From Streptococcus zalophi (lineage in GTDB: Bacteria > Bacillota > Bacilli > Lactobacillales > Streptococcaceae), in NCBI RefSeq assembly GCF_016481285.1, contig NZ_JAENBP010000001.1, positions 62,001 through 126,000 on the forward strand: DNA of 64,000 nucleotides. The letters are read 5' to 3'. The position numbers and the translations under genes were made by a program. Within the stretch, counting starts at the first letter, position 1. Every line of letters starts with the position of its first letter. Under the pieces are notes generated by a model, which worked only from the letters and a program-made list of their open reading frames with translations, had not been told where the DNA came from and ran no database searches. Below are positions 16,421 through 26,222 of this stretch, one piece after another.

Positions 16421-18097
16421 TTAATAGAACTCATCTGGTAGAATAGTTTCTCCCAATTTAATATTATCTTTGTAATCAATTGGAATATCAATTAAAACAG
16501 GGCCTGATTTTGCTTCATTAATCGCTTTTTTCAAGGTGGCATCAAAACTTTCTTTGCTATCAACTCGGTAACCCTTAGCCCCAAAACTTTCAGCATATTT
16601 TACAAAATCAACTTCACCTAATTGAACACCTGAAGAACGACCATATTTCATTTCTTCTTGGAATTCAACCATATTATACTTACCATCATTCCAAATAATA
16701 TGAACAATTGGTAAATGAAGGCGTGAGGCAACCTCTAGTTCTTGAGCTGAGAATAAAAAACCACCATCACCAGAGACAGAAATAATCGTTGTATTTGGTC
16801 TTACAAGAGCAGCTGAAATAGCCCATGGTAACGCAACACCAAGTGTTTGCATCCCATTTGAAAAGAGCAGGTGACGTGCTTCATAAGATTTAAAGTAGCG
16901 AGCCATCCAAATATAGTGACTTCCCACATCAACCGTCACAGTCATATCATCAGTGACTTGATTTTGTAAACTGTCAATAACGTCAAGAGGATGAACAAGA
17001 CCTTTTTGACTGTGACGATCAAATTTAACGTCGCCAGACATATTTTTCTTGAGATTTTGCAGGTATTCTATTGAACCTTCAGGTAGTTCATAACCTTTAA
17101 CTGCAGGTAAAAGAAGATCAATTGTATCTGCAATATCTCCAATTAATTCGCGTTCTGGTTGAAAGTAAGTATCAATTTCAGCTGGAACGACATCAATAAC
17201 AATTGTGCGTGCTGAAATTTCTGCATTCCAGTTTCTTGCTTCATATTCAATAGGATCATAACCAATAGCAATAACTAAGTCTGCTTTTTTCAAAAGCATA
17301 TCACCCGGTTGATTTCTAAATAAACCAACGCGACCAAAAAAGCTTTCTTCTTCCAGTTCTCTAGAAACAATACCAGCGCCTTGGAAAGTCTCAACCACAG
17401 GTAATTTAACAAATTCTAATAACTGACGAATAGACTGTGTTACTTTTTCATGTGATGCCCCATTCCCTAAAAGTAATACTGGTAAAACAGAATTTTTGAT
17501 GGCTTGTGCTAAATAATTAATATCATTAACAGATGCTGTCCCAAGTTTAGGATCGGTTAATGGTTTAATAGCCTTAACAGAAACTTCTCTATCATTAACA
17601 TCTTGAGGGATAGAAATAAAACTAGCACCTGGTTTTCCAGATTTAGCACGTCGATAAGCATTTGCGATGGTTTCAGAAATCGTGTTACCATCATGAATTT
17701 CGGCAGAATATTTAGTAATTGGACTAAGCATGGCCACATTATCCATTGATTGATGGGCACGTTTTAATAAATCAGCTCTTTTAACTTGACCACCTATCGC
17801 TAAAACGGGATCGCCCTCAGCAGTTGCTGTCACAAGTCCCGTTGCCAAGTTAGAAATACCAGGTCCACTTGTAGCTATAACAACACCAGGTTCACCTGTT
17901 ATACGACCAATTGCTTGTGCCATAAAGGCAGCATTTTGCTCATGACGTGACACAATTAACTGTGGGCCTTTGTCTTCTAAGGTATCAAAAACCTTATCAA
18001 TTTTTGCTCCTGGAATACCAAAAACATAGTTTACTTTATGATTTATGAGGCTATCTACAACTAAGTCTGCCCCATATTGCTTGGTTGATTCAACCAT
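16421..18097 (-). CDS. alsS: Catabolic acetolactate synthase
   Basis: A ThDP enzyme of 558 residues that condenses two pyruvates to acetolactate. The ThDP motif [28 protein letters not shown] is split over the C-terminal domain (GDGG and the conserved N), and the N-terminal domain has [14 protein letters not shown] and the catalytic Glu in [12 protein letters not shown]. The start is set at ATG 18097 ([10 protein letters not shown]) behind AAAGAGGTG; an upstream extension lacks a ribosome site. Pairing with alsD and the absence of a small regulatory subunit mark it as the catabolic AlsS, not the amino-acid-synthesis form. Confidence 0.93.
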   Translation of the reverse strand: MVESTKQYGADLVVDSLINHKVNYVFGIPGAKIDKVFDTLEDKGPQLIVSRHEQNAAFMAQAIGRITGEPGVVIATSGPGISNLATGLVTATAEGDPVLAIGGQVKRADLLKRAHQSMDNVAMLSPITKYSAEIHDGNTISETIANAYRRAKSGKPGASFISIPQDVNDREVSVKAIKPLTDPKLGTASVNDINYLAQAIKNSVLPVLLLGNGASHEKVTQSIRQLLEFVKLPVVETFQGAGIVSRELEEESFFGRVGLFRNQPGDMLLKKADLVIAIGYDPIEYEARNWNAEISARTIVIDVVPAEIDTYFQPERELIGDIADTIDLLLPAVKGYELPEGSIEYLQNLKKNMSGDVKFDRHSQKGLVHPLDVIDSLQNQVTDDMTVTVDVGSHYIWMARYFKSYEARHLLFSNGMQTLGVALPWAISAALVRPNTTIISVSGDGGFLFSAQELEVASRLHLPIVHIIWNDGKYNMVEFQEEMKYGRSSGVQLGEVDFVKYAESFGAKGYRVDSKESFDATLKKAINEAKSGPVLIDIPIDYKDNIKLGETILPDEFY

Positions 18098-18125
18098 AAA
18101 AACACCTCTTTTCTGATATGAGAAT

Positions 18126-18134
18126 ATTATAACA
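18126..18134 (-). promoter_or_regulatory. alsS promoter (extended -10)
   Basis: TGTTATAAT on the minus strand, an extended -10 with consensus hexamer, about 30 bases ahead of the alsS start. No convincing -35. Confidence 0.5.
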
Positions 18135-18203
18135 TAGATGGAAGTCATACTTTATTTTTTTAACCTTGAAACCGTATTCTTAACAAGAATACTTTTGATG
18201 CAT

Positions 18204-18243
18204 AAAAAAAGAAGTTGGCTTGTAATCAGCCAGCATCTTTTTT
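18204..18243. terminator. Terminator between alsS and the ABC sugar operon
   Basis: A stem of AAAAAGAAGTTGGCT and AGCCAGCATCTTTTTT with two mismatches, loop TGTAATC. It lies past the msmK stop and has U runs in both directions, so it ends the sugar operon. Confidence 0.8.
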
Positions 18244-18246
18244 AAG

Positions 18247-19353
18247 CTATTTAAATAAAATATTTTCTTCGGTTTCAATATCAAAAAAATGTGATCTATT
18301 CATATCAAAAGCAAGTTTTATTGCCTGTTCAGCCTTAACATCCTGTCTACTATGAACAATTGCCTTAATATTTTCTTGTCCAATACTACTATGAAGAATA
18401 TATTCAGCACCCAAAAGTTCTGCAATTTTAATATTGGCTTCAAATGAAGCTTCTGGATAGGTGCTTAAAATCATTGGATCATTAGAAATGTTTTCTGGAC
18501 GAATTCCTAGAATAACTGTTTTATCATAGTAATCTTTTTCTTTTAAGACATTGAGAATTCCGACTGGTAATTTCAATTGTATATCATCTTCAGTAATGAA
18601 AAATGAATCTCTTATAAAACCCTTTATAAAATTCATTGTAGGTGATCCAATAAAACCCGCAACAAATAAATTTTTAGGATTTTCATAAATTTCTTTTGGT
18701 GATCCAATTTGTTGAACCACACCTTTATTCATGACAACAATACGATCTGCCATCGTCATCGCTTCTGTTTGATCGTGTGTTACATATATGGTTGTTGCAT
18801 TCATTTGTTTGTGGATACGAATAATCTCTGCTCTCATATTAGAACGTAATTTTGCATCCAAGTTAGATAGAGGTTCATCCATTAAAAATACTTTAGGTGA
18901 TCTGACAATTGCTCTTCCAAGAGCCACTCTTTGTCTTTGACCTCCAGATAGTGCCTTTGGCTTTCTATCTAACAATTCAGTTAACCCTAAAATATTAGCG
19001 GTTTCTTCAACCTTTTTTTCAATCTTGTCTTTTGGCATTTTTTGCATTTTTAAGGCAAAAGCCATATTATCATAGACAGTCATGTGAGGGTATAAGGCAT
19101 AAGATTGAAATACCATTGCGATATCACGATTTTTTGCGGCAACATTGTTCATCAATTCACCATCGATATAGAAATTACCATCTGTAATATCTTCTAATCC
19201 TGCAATCATTCGAAGTGTTGTTGATTTCCCGCAACCTGACGGACCAACAAGAGCAATAAATTCTTTATCTAATACATCCAAATTAAAATTTTTAACAGCT
19301 TCAAAACCATTATCATATTTTTTTTCAATCGTCTCAAGTTTTAATGTGGCCAT
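18247..19353 (-). CDS. msmK: Sugar ABC importer ATPase (MsmK-like)
   Basis: A 368-residue ABC ATPase of the MalK/UgpC/MsmK type that energises carbohydrate importers. Walker A GPSGCGKST (37-45), signature LSGGQRQRV, Walker B VFLMDEPLSNLDAKLR and the switch His in VTHDQTEAM are all present, followed by the TOBE-type C-terminal regulatory domain. It is the last gene of the operon, directly behind the alpha-galactosidase. MsmK often serves several importers, so its substrate range may be broader than this operon. Confidence 0.92.
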   Translation of the reverse strand: MATLKLETIEKKYDNGFEAVKNFNLDVLDKEFIALVGPSGCGKSTTLRMIAGLEDITDGNFYIDGELMNNVAAKNRDIAMVFQSYALYPHMTVYDNMAFALKMQKMPKDKIEKKVEETANILGLTELLDRKPKALSGGQRQRVALGRAIVRSPKVFLMDEPLSNLDAKLRSNMRAEIIRIHKQMNATTIYVTHDQTEAMTMADRIVVMNKGVVQQIGSPKEIYENPKNLFVAGFIGSPTMNFIKGFIRDSFFITEDDIQLKLPVGILNVLKEKDYYDKTVILGIRPENISNDPMILSTYPEASFEANIKIAELLGAEYILHSSIGQENIKAIVHSRQDVKAEQAIKLAFDMNRSHFFDIETEENILFK

Positions 19354-19359
19354 ATTTTT

Positions 19360-21558
19360 TTATTTCCTTTCTAATATCAATAGGTGAGAAGAAAAATCTT
19401 GATAAGTTTCTTTTAGTTCTTCTTCTTTTATCACAATTCCAATAGACATTAGTTCACTACCACTATAGGTTTTTTCATTAAGAAGATAATTAGATTCTTT
19501 ATCGAGTCCTTTTAATTGAATTCTTTTACTCACACCATTAGCTTCTACTAAAAGATGATATATTCCTACAATAACTGTTTTCAAATCCTTAGAAACGACT
19601 TGCCATGCAACTAAATCATGATGAAATGGACTTAATAATCTTGTAAAGTGACCTTCTTGAAAAACATGTTGGTAGTCTTGATAAAACTTAATCTGTTTTT
19701 TAATCTTTTCTAACTCATCTGGTGTTGCTTTCATCAAGTCCAATTCATAACCGAAACTACCAAAGTAAGCAACATTTGCTCTTGTATCAAGACTTGTTAA
19801 GCGTCTAACCTGTTGATTAGGAACATCTGAAACATGACAACCCATACTTTTTAAAGGATAGACTAATGATGTGCCATATTGAATTTTCAGACGTTCAATG
19901 GCATCAGTATTATCACTTGTCCACGTTTGAGGTGCATAGTATAGCATTCCAGGATCAAATCGTCCTCCTCCACTTGAACATGATTCAAACAAGATATGAG
20001 GAAATTCTGTTATTAAAGCTTCATAAAGGCGATAGACATTTAAAATATAACGATGAAAAATTTCACCCTGATGATTTTTCGAATAATAAACACTAAATGC
20101 TTCTGTCATGTAGCGGTTCATATCCCATTTAATATAATCAATAGCATTTTCAGAAAGTAATCTATGGATTTGTTGATAAATATTTTGGTAGACGTCTTCG
20201 CGTGACAAATCTAATGTGAATTGATGTCTTGAATGAGATTGACTACGCTTTGGATGATGTAATATCCAATCAGGATGTTCTCGGAAAAGATTGCTATCCT
20301 TATTAACCATTTCAGGTTCAATCCAAAGCCCAAACAGCATACCAAAGTCATGAATTTTTTTTGCTATACCATTTATTCCACTTGGCAATTTTTCTTTATT
20401 AACAAACCAGTCTCCAAGTCCTGCGTAGTCATGATTTCTAGCACCAAACCAGCCATCATCCATGACAAATAATTCAACACCAACACTCTTTGCTTTTTCT
20501 GCTAGAGCCATAATTTTATCTTCATTAAAATCAAAAGACATAGCTTCCCAATTATTTAAAAGAATTGGTCTTTTTTTATCGCGCCAAACACCTCTCACTA
20601 ATCGTTTACTATACAATTCATGAAATACTTGACTCATCCCATTTAAACCATTATCACTATAAACCATGACAATTTCTGGTGTTTGAAAAATTTCTCCCAT
20701 ATTTAGTTGCCATTCAAAACCATCAGGATGAATTCCCATTGAAATTCTTGTTTGCTCAAATGGTGTGACATCAATTTGTGCTAAAAAATTACCACTATAG
20801 ACAAGTGAAAAGCCAATAACCTCTCCGTGATGTTCATCAGTTTGAGGTCGTTTCAAAGCAATAAATGGATTATGTTCAGAACTGCTTGACCCTTTTAAAC
20901 TATAAATGGATTGAATTCCTTTATGAAGAGGATTAATACTAATGTGTCTTTCTCTCCCCCAAGCACCGTCTAAGTGTATCCAATCATAGTCACTATCTGG
21001 TAAATCAAGCGTCATGCTAAGTGCTCTAGAGAGTCTGATTTTCTCTTGTCCGAATTGTGCAAACCTAGCATTTCTTGTGATAACTGGTTTATTAGAAAAC
21101 AACGTATAAGATAAACATAGTTGCGTTTTAGAGACAGTATCTTTTAATAAAATTTCTAGTGTTTGGGCTTCGTTCTCTTTTTCCACATAAACATGAGGAA
21201 GTCCCTTTAAACTTGGTTTACCATCAAAAATACGATAAGAGTCAAATATGAAATCTGATAAACGACTGCCATCATTTGAGATAATTTCAAAAGCAGGCTG
21301 AGAAAAGTCACCAGTACCATAACAGGCATAGTCTTGTCTTGTATGTTGCAGAGAAAAAGTCTCATCATCTTCATAAACATAAGCAGTTAGTGGCCGCTGT
21401 CTTTTTTCTAATAAGTAAGTATAAGAAGATTTTTCACTAACCCTTTTACCATAGTATAAATTGCCAATATGTCCATTTGGTAAAATACATATCACGTAAC
21501 TAAGGTAGTCATTAAATAAATGAAATTCTTTTGTTTTTTCATTAAAAATAATTGCCAT
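19360..21558 (-). CDS. aga: Alpha-galactosidase (GH36)
   Basis: A 732-residue cytosolic GH36 enzyme that removes terminal alpha-galactose from melibiose, raffinose and related sugars. The nucleophile region YIKWDMNRY and the acid/base region CSSGGGRFDPGML/SDNTDAIERL are clear, as is the substrate loop VMDDGWFGAR. Length is normal for the family. It sits between the permease genes and msmK, 9 bases past msmG, in one transcription unit. No sucrose phosphorylase or glucosidase gene is present, so the sucrose part of raffinose would need enzymes encoded elsewhere. Confidence 0.93.
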   Translation of the reverse strand: MAIIFNEKTKEFHLFNDYLSYVICILPNGHIGNLYYGKRVSEKSSYTYLLEKRQRPLTAYVYEDDETFSLQHTRQDYACYGTGDFSQPAFEIISNDGSRLSDFIFDSYRIFDGKPSLKGLPHVYVEKENEAQTLEILLKDTVSKTQLCLSYTLFSNKPVITRNARFAQFGQEKIRLSRALSMTLDLPDSDYDWIHLDGAWGRERHISINPLHKGIQSIYSLKGSSSSEHNPFIALKRPQTDEHHGEVIGFSLVYSGNFLAQIDVTPFEQTRISMGIHPDGFEWQLNMGEIFQTPEIVMVYSDNGLNGMSQVFHELYSKRLVRGVWRDKKRPILLNNWEAMSFDFNEDKIMALAEKAKSVGVELFVMDDGWFGARNHDYAGLGDWFVNKEKLPSGINGIAKKIHDFGMLFGLWIEPEMVNKDSNLFREHPDWILHHPKRSQSHSRHQFTLDLSREDVYQNIYQQIHRLLSENAIDYIKWDMNRYMTEAFSVYYSKNHQGEIFHRYILNVYRLYEALITEFPHILFESCSSGGGRFDPGMLYYAPQTWTSDNTDAIERLKIQYGTSLVYPLKSMGCHVSDVPNQQVRRLTSLDTRANVAYFGSFGYELDLMKATPDELEKIKKQIKFYQDYQHVFQEGHFTRLLSPFHHDLVAWQVVSKDLKTVIVGIYHLLVEANGVSKRIQLKGLDKESNYLLNEKTYSGSELMSIGIVIKEEELKETYQDFSSHLLILERK

Positions 21559-21567
21559 TTCTTTCTC

Positions 21568-22395
21568 CTACAATTTGCCACCTGATGTTGCAATCCCTTG
21601 AATAAATTGTTTTTGAAATAAAATATAAATTAAAACCATTGGCCAAATAGCTAAGACACTAGCAGCCATCAATTGAGGATAATTAATTGAATAGGCTCCT
21701 TGTATTTTTGATAGGGCACTTGAAAGTGTTGCTGCATCTGCTTCTGAATTAACGATTAATGGCCATAATAAATCTTTGAAGGCAAACAAAGCTGTGAAAA
21801 TACCTAAGGCAATTAATCCTGATTTAGCTAAAGGTAGCATAATTTTAAAGAATGTCTGTCCAATATTACAGCCATCTAATTTTGCTGCTTCTTCTAAATC
21901 TTTTGGTAGACTAATAAAAAATTGTCTTAGTAAGAAAGTTCCAAAAGCACTGACTAAACCAGGGAAAACTAATGCAAAGATTGTATTTCTCATTCCTAAC
22001 TCATTAATCATTAAATATTGAGGAATAACAAATAATTGAGGTGGCACCATCATTTGAAAAAGAACTAAGCCAAACAGAAATCTTTTGCCTGGGAATTCTA
22101 ATCTTGCAAAGGCATAAGCAGCCATTGCTGAAAATAAAACAGAGCTAACAATTCGCCATAACATCATCATGATCGTATTAAAATATAAAATAACAAAATT
22201 ATTATTACGAACCACTTCAGAATAATTTTCAAAATGCCAAACTGATGGGAAAAAACTAAATGGATTCATCTGAGTTGATTCTGTCACCGATTTAAATGAT
22301 GTTAAAACCATCCAAATAAATGGAAGGAGCATTCCTAAAGCCGTCAGAATAAGAAATAGATGTATCCATAGTGTTGATTTTATTTGCTTTTTCAT
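21568..22395 (-). CDS. msmG: Sugar ABC importer permease (MsmG-like)
   Basis: A 275-residue inner-membrane permease of the MalG family with about six hydrophobic segments and the EAA loop EEAAKLDGCNIGQTFFKIMLP that docks the ATPase. It pairs with the permease encoded just upstream at 22405-23295, 9 bases away. It ends AGTSGGKL-like (IATSGGKL), typical for this subfamily. Confidence 0.9.
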   Translation of the reverse strand: MKKQIKSTLWIHLFLILTALGMLLPFIWMVLTSFKSVTESTQMNPFSFFPSVWHFENYSEVVRNNNFVILYFNTIMMMLWRIVSSVLFSAMAAYAFARLEFPGKRFLFGLVLFQMMVPPQLFVIPQYLMINELGMRNTIFALVFPGLVSAFGTFLLRQFFISLPKDLEEAAKLDGCNIGQTFFKIMLPLAKSGLIALGIFTALFAFKDLLWPLIVNSEADAATLSSALSKIQGAYSINYPQLMAASVLAIWPMVLIYILFQKQFIQGIATSGGKL

Positions 22396-22404
22396 ACTAT
22401 CCTC

Positions 22405-23295
22405 CTAACCATAATGGACCCATTTCTTTTGAACTTTCATTTGAATCATTGTGATGGCTAAAATAATAACAAGTAATAACATCACAATCGTCGAACCATA
22501 TCCTTTATCAGAATACTTGAAAGAATTATTATAGAATAAATAAACCAACGAAACTGTTTTATTATAAGCTGGACTTGTAATACCTTCCATCAAGTAAATG
22601 GAGTCAAAAACTTGCATCGATTGAATAATACTTGTGACAACAACAAAGAATAGAGTTGGTGATAACAGTGGCAAAGTAATTTTAAAAAATTGATTAAGGC
22701 TACTAGCACCATCAATTGTAGCTGCTTCATAATAATCATTTGGAATTTCTTGAAGACCTGCCAAAATAAGAATCATACTATAGCCTACTGTGCTCCAAAT
22801 ACCAATAATAGCTATTGAATAAAGTGCAATTTGAGGATTTTCTATCCAATTAATTGGAGAAATACCAATTTTTCCTAAAATAAAATTAATCAACCCAAAA
22901 TCAGTATTATACAGCCATTTCCAAACCATCGTTACTGCGGCTGGCGCAGCAACCATAGGGAGGAAATAAATGGTACGGTAAAGATGTTTTCCTTTAATAT
23001 TAGCATTTAATAAAACAGCTAAAATAATAGCAAGAATAATTGTGATTGGAACAACTAATAACGTATATTTAAGAGTATTCCAAGTTGCTTGCCAAACTTG
23101 TGGATCATTAAATAATCTTTGATAATTAGCCAAACCAACAAAAATATCGTTTTGTCCAAAATCTCCACTTTTATAAAAACTTAATCGAACTGTTTCAAAA
23201 ATAGGAATAATATTTAAAATAATTAGACCAATCATTGTTGGAGCAACAAATAGCCATGCCCAAAAATACTCATTCCATTTTTTTTGATTTTTCAT
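22405..23295 (-). CDS. msmF: Sugar ABC importer permease (MsmF-like)
   Basis: A 296-residue MalF-type permease with six hydrophobic segments and the EAA loop YEAATIDGASSLNQFFKITLP. The start is placed at ATG 23295 (MKNQKKWNEY) behind CGAGGT; an upstream extension has no ribosome site. It forms the channel with MsmG and receives sugar from the lipoprotein encoded at 23379-24653. Confidence 0.9.
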   Translation of the reverse strand: MKNQKKWNEYFWAWLFVAPTMIGLIILNIIPIFETVRLSFYKSGDFGQNDIFVGLANYQRLFNDPQVWQATWNTLKYTLLVVPITIILAIILAVLLNANIKGKHLYRTIYFLPMVAAPAAVTMVWKWLYNTDFGLINFILGKIGISPINWIENPQIALYSIAIIGIWSTVGYSMILILAGLQEIPNDYYEAATIDGASSLNQFFKITLPLLSPTLFFVVVTSIIQSMQVFDSIYLMEGITSPAYNKTVSLVYLFYNNSFKYSDKGYGSTIVMLLLVIILAITMIQMKVQKKWVHYG

Positions 23296-23378
23296 AATTG
23301 TACCTCGTAGCGTTATAAATGAAAAACTGGAGAACATTGCTATCTTTTAAGCAACCTTCTCCAGTCCTAAATTAGGCA

Positions 23379-24653
23379 TTATTTTTCGGATGCCAATTCT
23401 TCATTCATCATTTTTGCTGTTTCTTTAGCAGCATTTTCTACAGTGTCGTCTCCCAAATAAGCTGGTTTTAATAATTCATACGATCTATCTTCCCATTTAG
23501 AAGTTGTGTTAGAGTATGGACGAATTTGTGCGTATTCAACCATATCAACATAATTTTTAATAGAAAAATCTTTATTTGATTCTATCCATTTTTGATCGGT
23601 TCCTTTGTAGGCTGAAATAGCAACCCCTAATTCTGCTTGCATTTCTTGACCTTCTTTAGAACCTAAAAATTCGATCCATTTCCACGCTTCATCCTTGTGT
23701 TCAGTATTTGCTGCAATAGCATTTCCTAAGCCATTGAAAATAGTTGAACGAGTGCCATCATTTGCTTTTGGTAAAACGGCTACATCTGTATTTTCACGAA
23801 TATAATCATTGCTTGCAAAACCTGATAAATTCCATGAACCAAAGAGTGCCATAGCGACTTGACCATTTTGAAAGGCTTCTACCCTCTTTTGATCTTCAGT
23901 TATTTCTGGAGAAATTTTATCTTTAACAAAACTAATGTAGTAATCTAAAGCTTCAATAGTTTTAGGGTCATCATAGCCTGAGACTTTATCATCAGTAATA
24001 ATAGTACCGCCATTTTGATAAACAAAATTATAATAGCCTTCTTGATTAATTAATGGTGCCATAAAACCATACTGACTACCATCAGATTTTGTTAATTTTT
24101 TAGCAGTTTCTTTTAAGGTATTCCAATCCCAACTATCATCAGGATATGCTATACCTGCTTCATCAAACATTTTTTTATTGTACCAAAGACCAATGGTATC
24201 GTAATCTTTTGGAACTGCATATTGTTTGTTATTGATATTATATATTTGTGTTAATCCTTCTGGATAATTTTCTAAATCAATAGCATCACTTTCTGAAATA
24301 TAATCTGTTAAATCTAGAAGCATTTCATTTGAGCCATAACGATAAATTTCATTTGAGTGCATCCAAAATGTATCAGGTAATGAACCTCCCGTTGCACCAG
24401 CTTCTAGCATAGTCCAATAAGCATCCCACGAAACCACTTGAATATCAATTTTGATATTAGGATTTTCTTCTTCAAATTTATCAGCAATCTGGCGAATTCC
24501 AGGCTCTTGTCCAGAATCCCAGATAGCATATGAAATTTCAACCTTATCTGATTGATTATTAGTGTTATCTGAAGAAGATGAGCCACTATTACCACACGCA
24601 GCTAAAGCAAACAAAGATGCTGTTAAACCTAAATAATAACCAATTTTTTTCAT
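23379..24653 (-). CDS. msmE: Sugar-binding lipoprotein of the ABC importer (MsmE-like)
   Basis: A 424-residue extracellular solute-binding protein (family 1). The signal peptide ends in the lipobox LAAC, so it is anchored by a lipid on that Cys. The rest is a standard two-lobed binding protein with WDWNTLKETAKKLTK and VAMALFGSWNLSG. The start is ATG 24653 behind AAAGGAGT; a reading from 24704 has no ribosome site. It heads the operon, with a cre site 65 bases upstream and a divergent AraC regulator. The alpha-galactosidase suggests raffinose, melibiose or similar as ligand. Confidence 0.92.
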   Translation of the reverse strand: MKKIGYYLGLTASLFALAACGNSGSSSSDNTNNQSDKVEISYAIWDSGQEPGIRQIADKFEEENPNIKIDIQVVSWDAYWTMLEAGATGGSLPDTFWMHSNEIYRYGSNEMLLDLTDYISESDAIDLENYPEGLTQIYNINNKQYAVPKDYDTIGLWYNKKMFDEAGIAYPDDSWDWNTLKETAKKLTKSDGSQYGFMAPLINQEGYYNFVYQNGGTIITDDKVSGYDDPKTIEALDYYISFVKDKISPEITEDQKRVEAFQNGQVAMALFGSWNLSGFASNDYIRENTDVAVLPKANDGTRSTIFNGLGNAIAANTEHKDEAWKWIEFLGSKEGQEMQAELGVAISAYKGTDQKWIESNKDFSIKNYVDMVEYAQIRPYSNTTSKWEDRSYELLKPAYLGDDTVENAAKETAKMMNEELASEK

Positions 24654-24717
24654 GGTATTAACTCCTTTAAAATGATAACTGTCAAAAGCTTTTCTTATTG
24701 ACATCTATATAATAACA

Positions 24718-24731
24718 AGATAGCGCTTACA
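24718..24731. promoter_or_regulatory. cre site before msmE
   Basis: Read on the minus strand, TGTAAGCGCTATCT fits the cre consensus at all but the last base. It lies 65 bases ahead of the msmE start, consistent with CcpA repression of alpha-galactoside use. Confidence 0.6.
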
Positions 24732-24825
24732 TTTCTATTATTAAGAGTGACCTATATTATATGATTTCACTATTTTTTGTAGTTAATTAATAAATAAAAG
24801 TCACTTTATCATATATTAAAGATAT

Positions 24826-24833
24826 GATATAAT
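24826..24833 (+). promoter_or_regulatory. Promoter of the AraC regulator
   Basis: A consensus -10 TATAAT (24828-24833) is preceded closely by a TG element (TGATATAAT). No strong -35. It lies about 35 bases ahead of the regulator start. Confidence 0.5.
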
Positions 24834-24868
24834 GATTTTAATAAGTTCTAAAAATAAAGGAGATTTAG

Positions 24869-25720
24869 ATGACTGCAGCTGAATTTCATTTTTTCGATAA
24901 TCGTTCTTACGTTGATTTATACCCAATTCAATTTGGAAAAGAAGTCTGTGAACCTCTCCACTCTTTTGGACCATCAAAACGTAACAATTTTTTATTTCAC
25001 TACATCATATCTGGTAAAGGAACTTTTTTTGATACTAAAAATCAAAAACAATATCAATTATCTGCTGGTCAAGGGTTTTTAATCCCACCAAATTATATGA
25101 CTAGTTACGAGGCAGATTTTAAAGATCCTTGGACTTATATCTGGTTAGAATTTAACGGACTAAAAGCAGAGCATTTTTTAAAAAGAGCAGGACTTAGTTT
25201 AGATAATCTCATTTTTTCATCTAGCAATCATAACATTAATAATACTGTTTATGAAGAATTGAATTACATTATCAATAATTATAAAACAAGTAGCCTAAAT
25301 ATTTTAGCACACACCTATCTTTTTGCAGATGCCTTGATTAATGAATCAATGATTTCAACTAATAAAGAGCATGAAGATGTTAAAGAACTTTATATTCGAG
25401 AGGCTATTAATTATATTGAAAGAAACTATCCGTCTTCAATTAGCATTGATGATATTGCTGTACATTGTAACCTAAATCGTTCTTATTTTAGTAGATTATT
25501 TAAAGAACACATGTCAGTAACCCCTCAACAATTTCTAATTACCTATCGTTTATCAAAGGCAACTGAATTATTGAAAAATACTAAATTAACATTACAGGAA
25601 ATAGCAGATGCAATCGGATACTCAAATCAATTTAATTTTTCAATCGCTTTTAAAAGAACTTTCGGCCAATCTCCTAATAGTTGGCGAAAAAATTATATCA
25701 ATTCGTTAAAATCAACCTAA
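24869..25720 (+). CDS. msmR: AraC-family regulator of the sugar operon (MsmR-like)
   Basis: A 283-residue activator with an N-terminal cupin-like sugar-sensing domain (about 1-160; FHYIISGKGTFFDTKNQKQYQLSAGQGFLIPPN) and a C-terminal pair of helix-turn-helix motifs (SIDDIAVHCNLNRSYFSRLFKEH and LTLQEIADAIGYSNQFNFSIAFKR). It is divergent from msmE and probably binds the shared 215-base region. The downstream gene eetA starts 43 bases later on the same strand with no visible terminator between, so read-through is possible. Confidence 0.9.
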   Translation: MTAAEFHFFDNRSYVDLYPIQFGKEVCEPLHSFGPSKRNNFLFHYIISGKGTFFDTKNQKQYQLSAGQGFLIPPNYMTSYEADFKDPWTYIWLEFNGLKAEHFLKRAGLSLDNLIFSSSNHNINNTVYEELNYIINNYKTSSLNILAHTYLFADALINESMISTNKEHEDVKELYIREAINYIERNYPSSISIDDIAVHCNLNRSYFSRLFKEHMSVTPQQFLITYRLSKATELLKNTKLTLQEIADAIGYSNQFNFSIAFKRTFGQSPNSWRKNYINSLKST

Positions 25721-25763
25721 ACACTTCAATTTTAAAAATAACTCAGTTTTCTTAAGGAGACCT

Positions 25764-26189
25764 ATGAAAAGTATTTTAAAACAATTAAAACCTTTTGATT
25801 ATGTCTTGACTTTTCTTGCTATTTTAATATCATTTATCCCCTTTACTTATACTTATTTAACAGTTAACCAAATGGAAAATTCCAAACTTATTGCTACTGT
25901 TAAAATTGATGGAAAAGTTGTTGATACTTATGAATTAAGTCCAAATGGACCACATCAAACTAAAACATACTATCCTCATGAAGGGCAATACAATATTGTT
26001 GAAATCAATCAAGATAAAATCAGGGTAAAAGAAGATAACAGTCCCGATCAGATTGCTGTCAAGTCAGGCTGGATTGAAAAAAGCGGTCAAATATTGGTCT
26101 GCTTACCCCATCAATTAATTATTGAGATAACGGGACAAGATAGTACTAATCCTAATGAAGAAGATGAGATTATTTTACCATTACAATAA
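25764..26189 (+). CDS. eetA: EetA-like NusG domain II protein
   Basis: A 141-residue membrane-anchored protein with one N-terminal helix (about 13-33) and an extracellular NusG-II domain. The family signature is recognisable at DQIAVKSGWIEKSGQ and VCLPHQLIIEI. In EetA proteins as I recall them this region reads CPDQIC, so two cysteines appear replaced here by Ser93 and Ala98, leaving only Cys113. EetA is required, with EetB, for flavin-based extracellular electron transfer in Listeria; its exact role is open. It converges on the prenyltransferase gene and shares its terminator. The ribosome site is AAGGAGA. Family call is strong from sequence plus neighbours. Confidence 0.82.
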   Translation: MKSILKQLKPFDYVLTFLAILISFIPFTYTYLTVNQMENSKLIATVKIDGKVVDTYELSPNGPHQTKTYYPHEGQYNIVEINQDKIRVKEDNSPDQIAVKSGWIEKSGQILVCLPHQLIIEITGQDSTNPNEEDEIILPLQ

Positions 26190-26222
26190 AAAGCTTAGGT
26201 ATTTAACATACCTAAGCTTTTA
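26188..26222. terminator. Bidirectional terminator between eetA and the EET operon
   Basis: Perfect arms AAAAGCTTAGGTAT and ATACCTAAGCTTTT around a short loop separate the convergent eetA and prenyltransferase genes. Confidence 0.88.
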
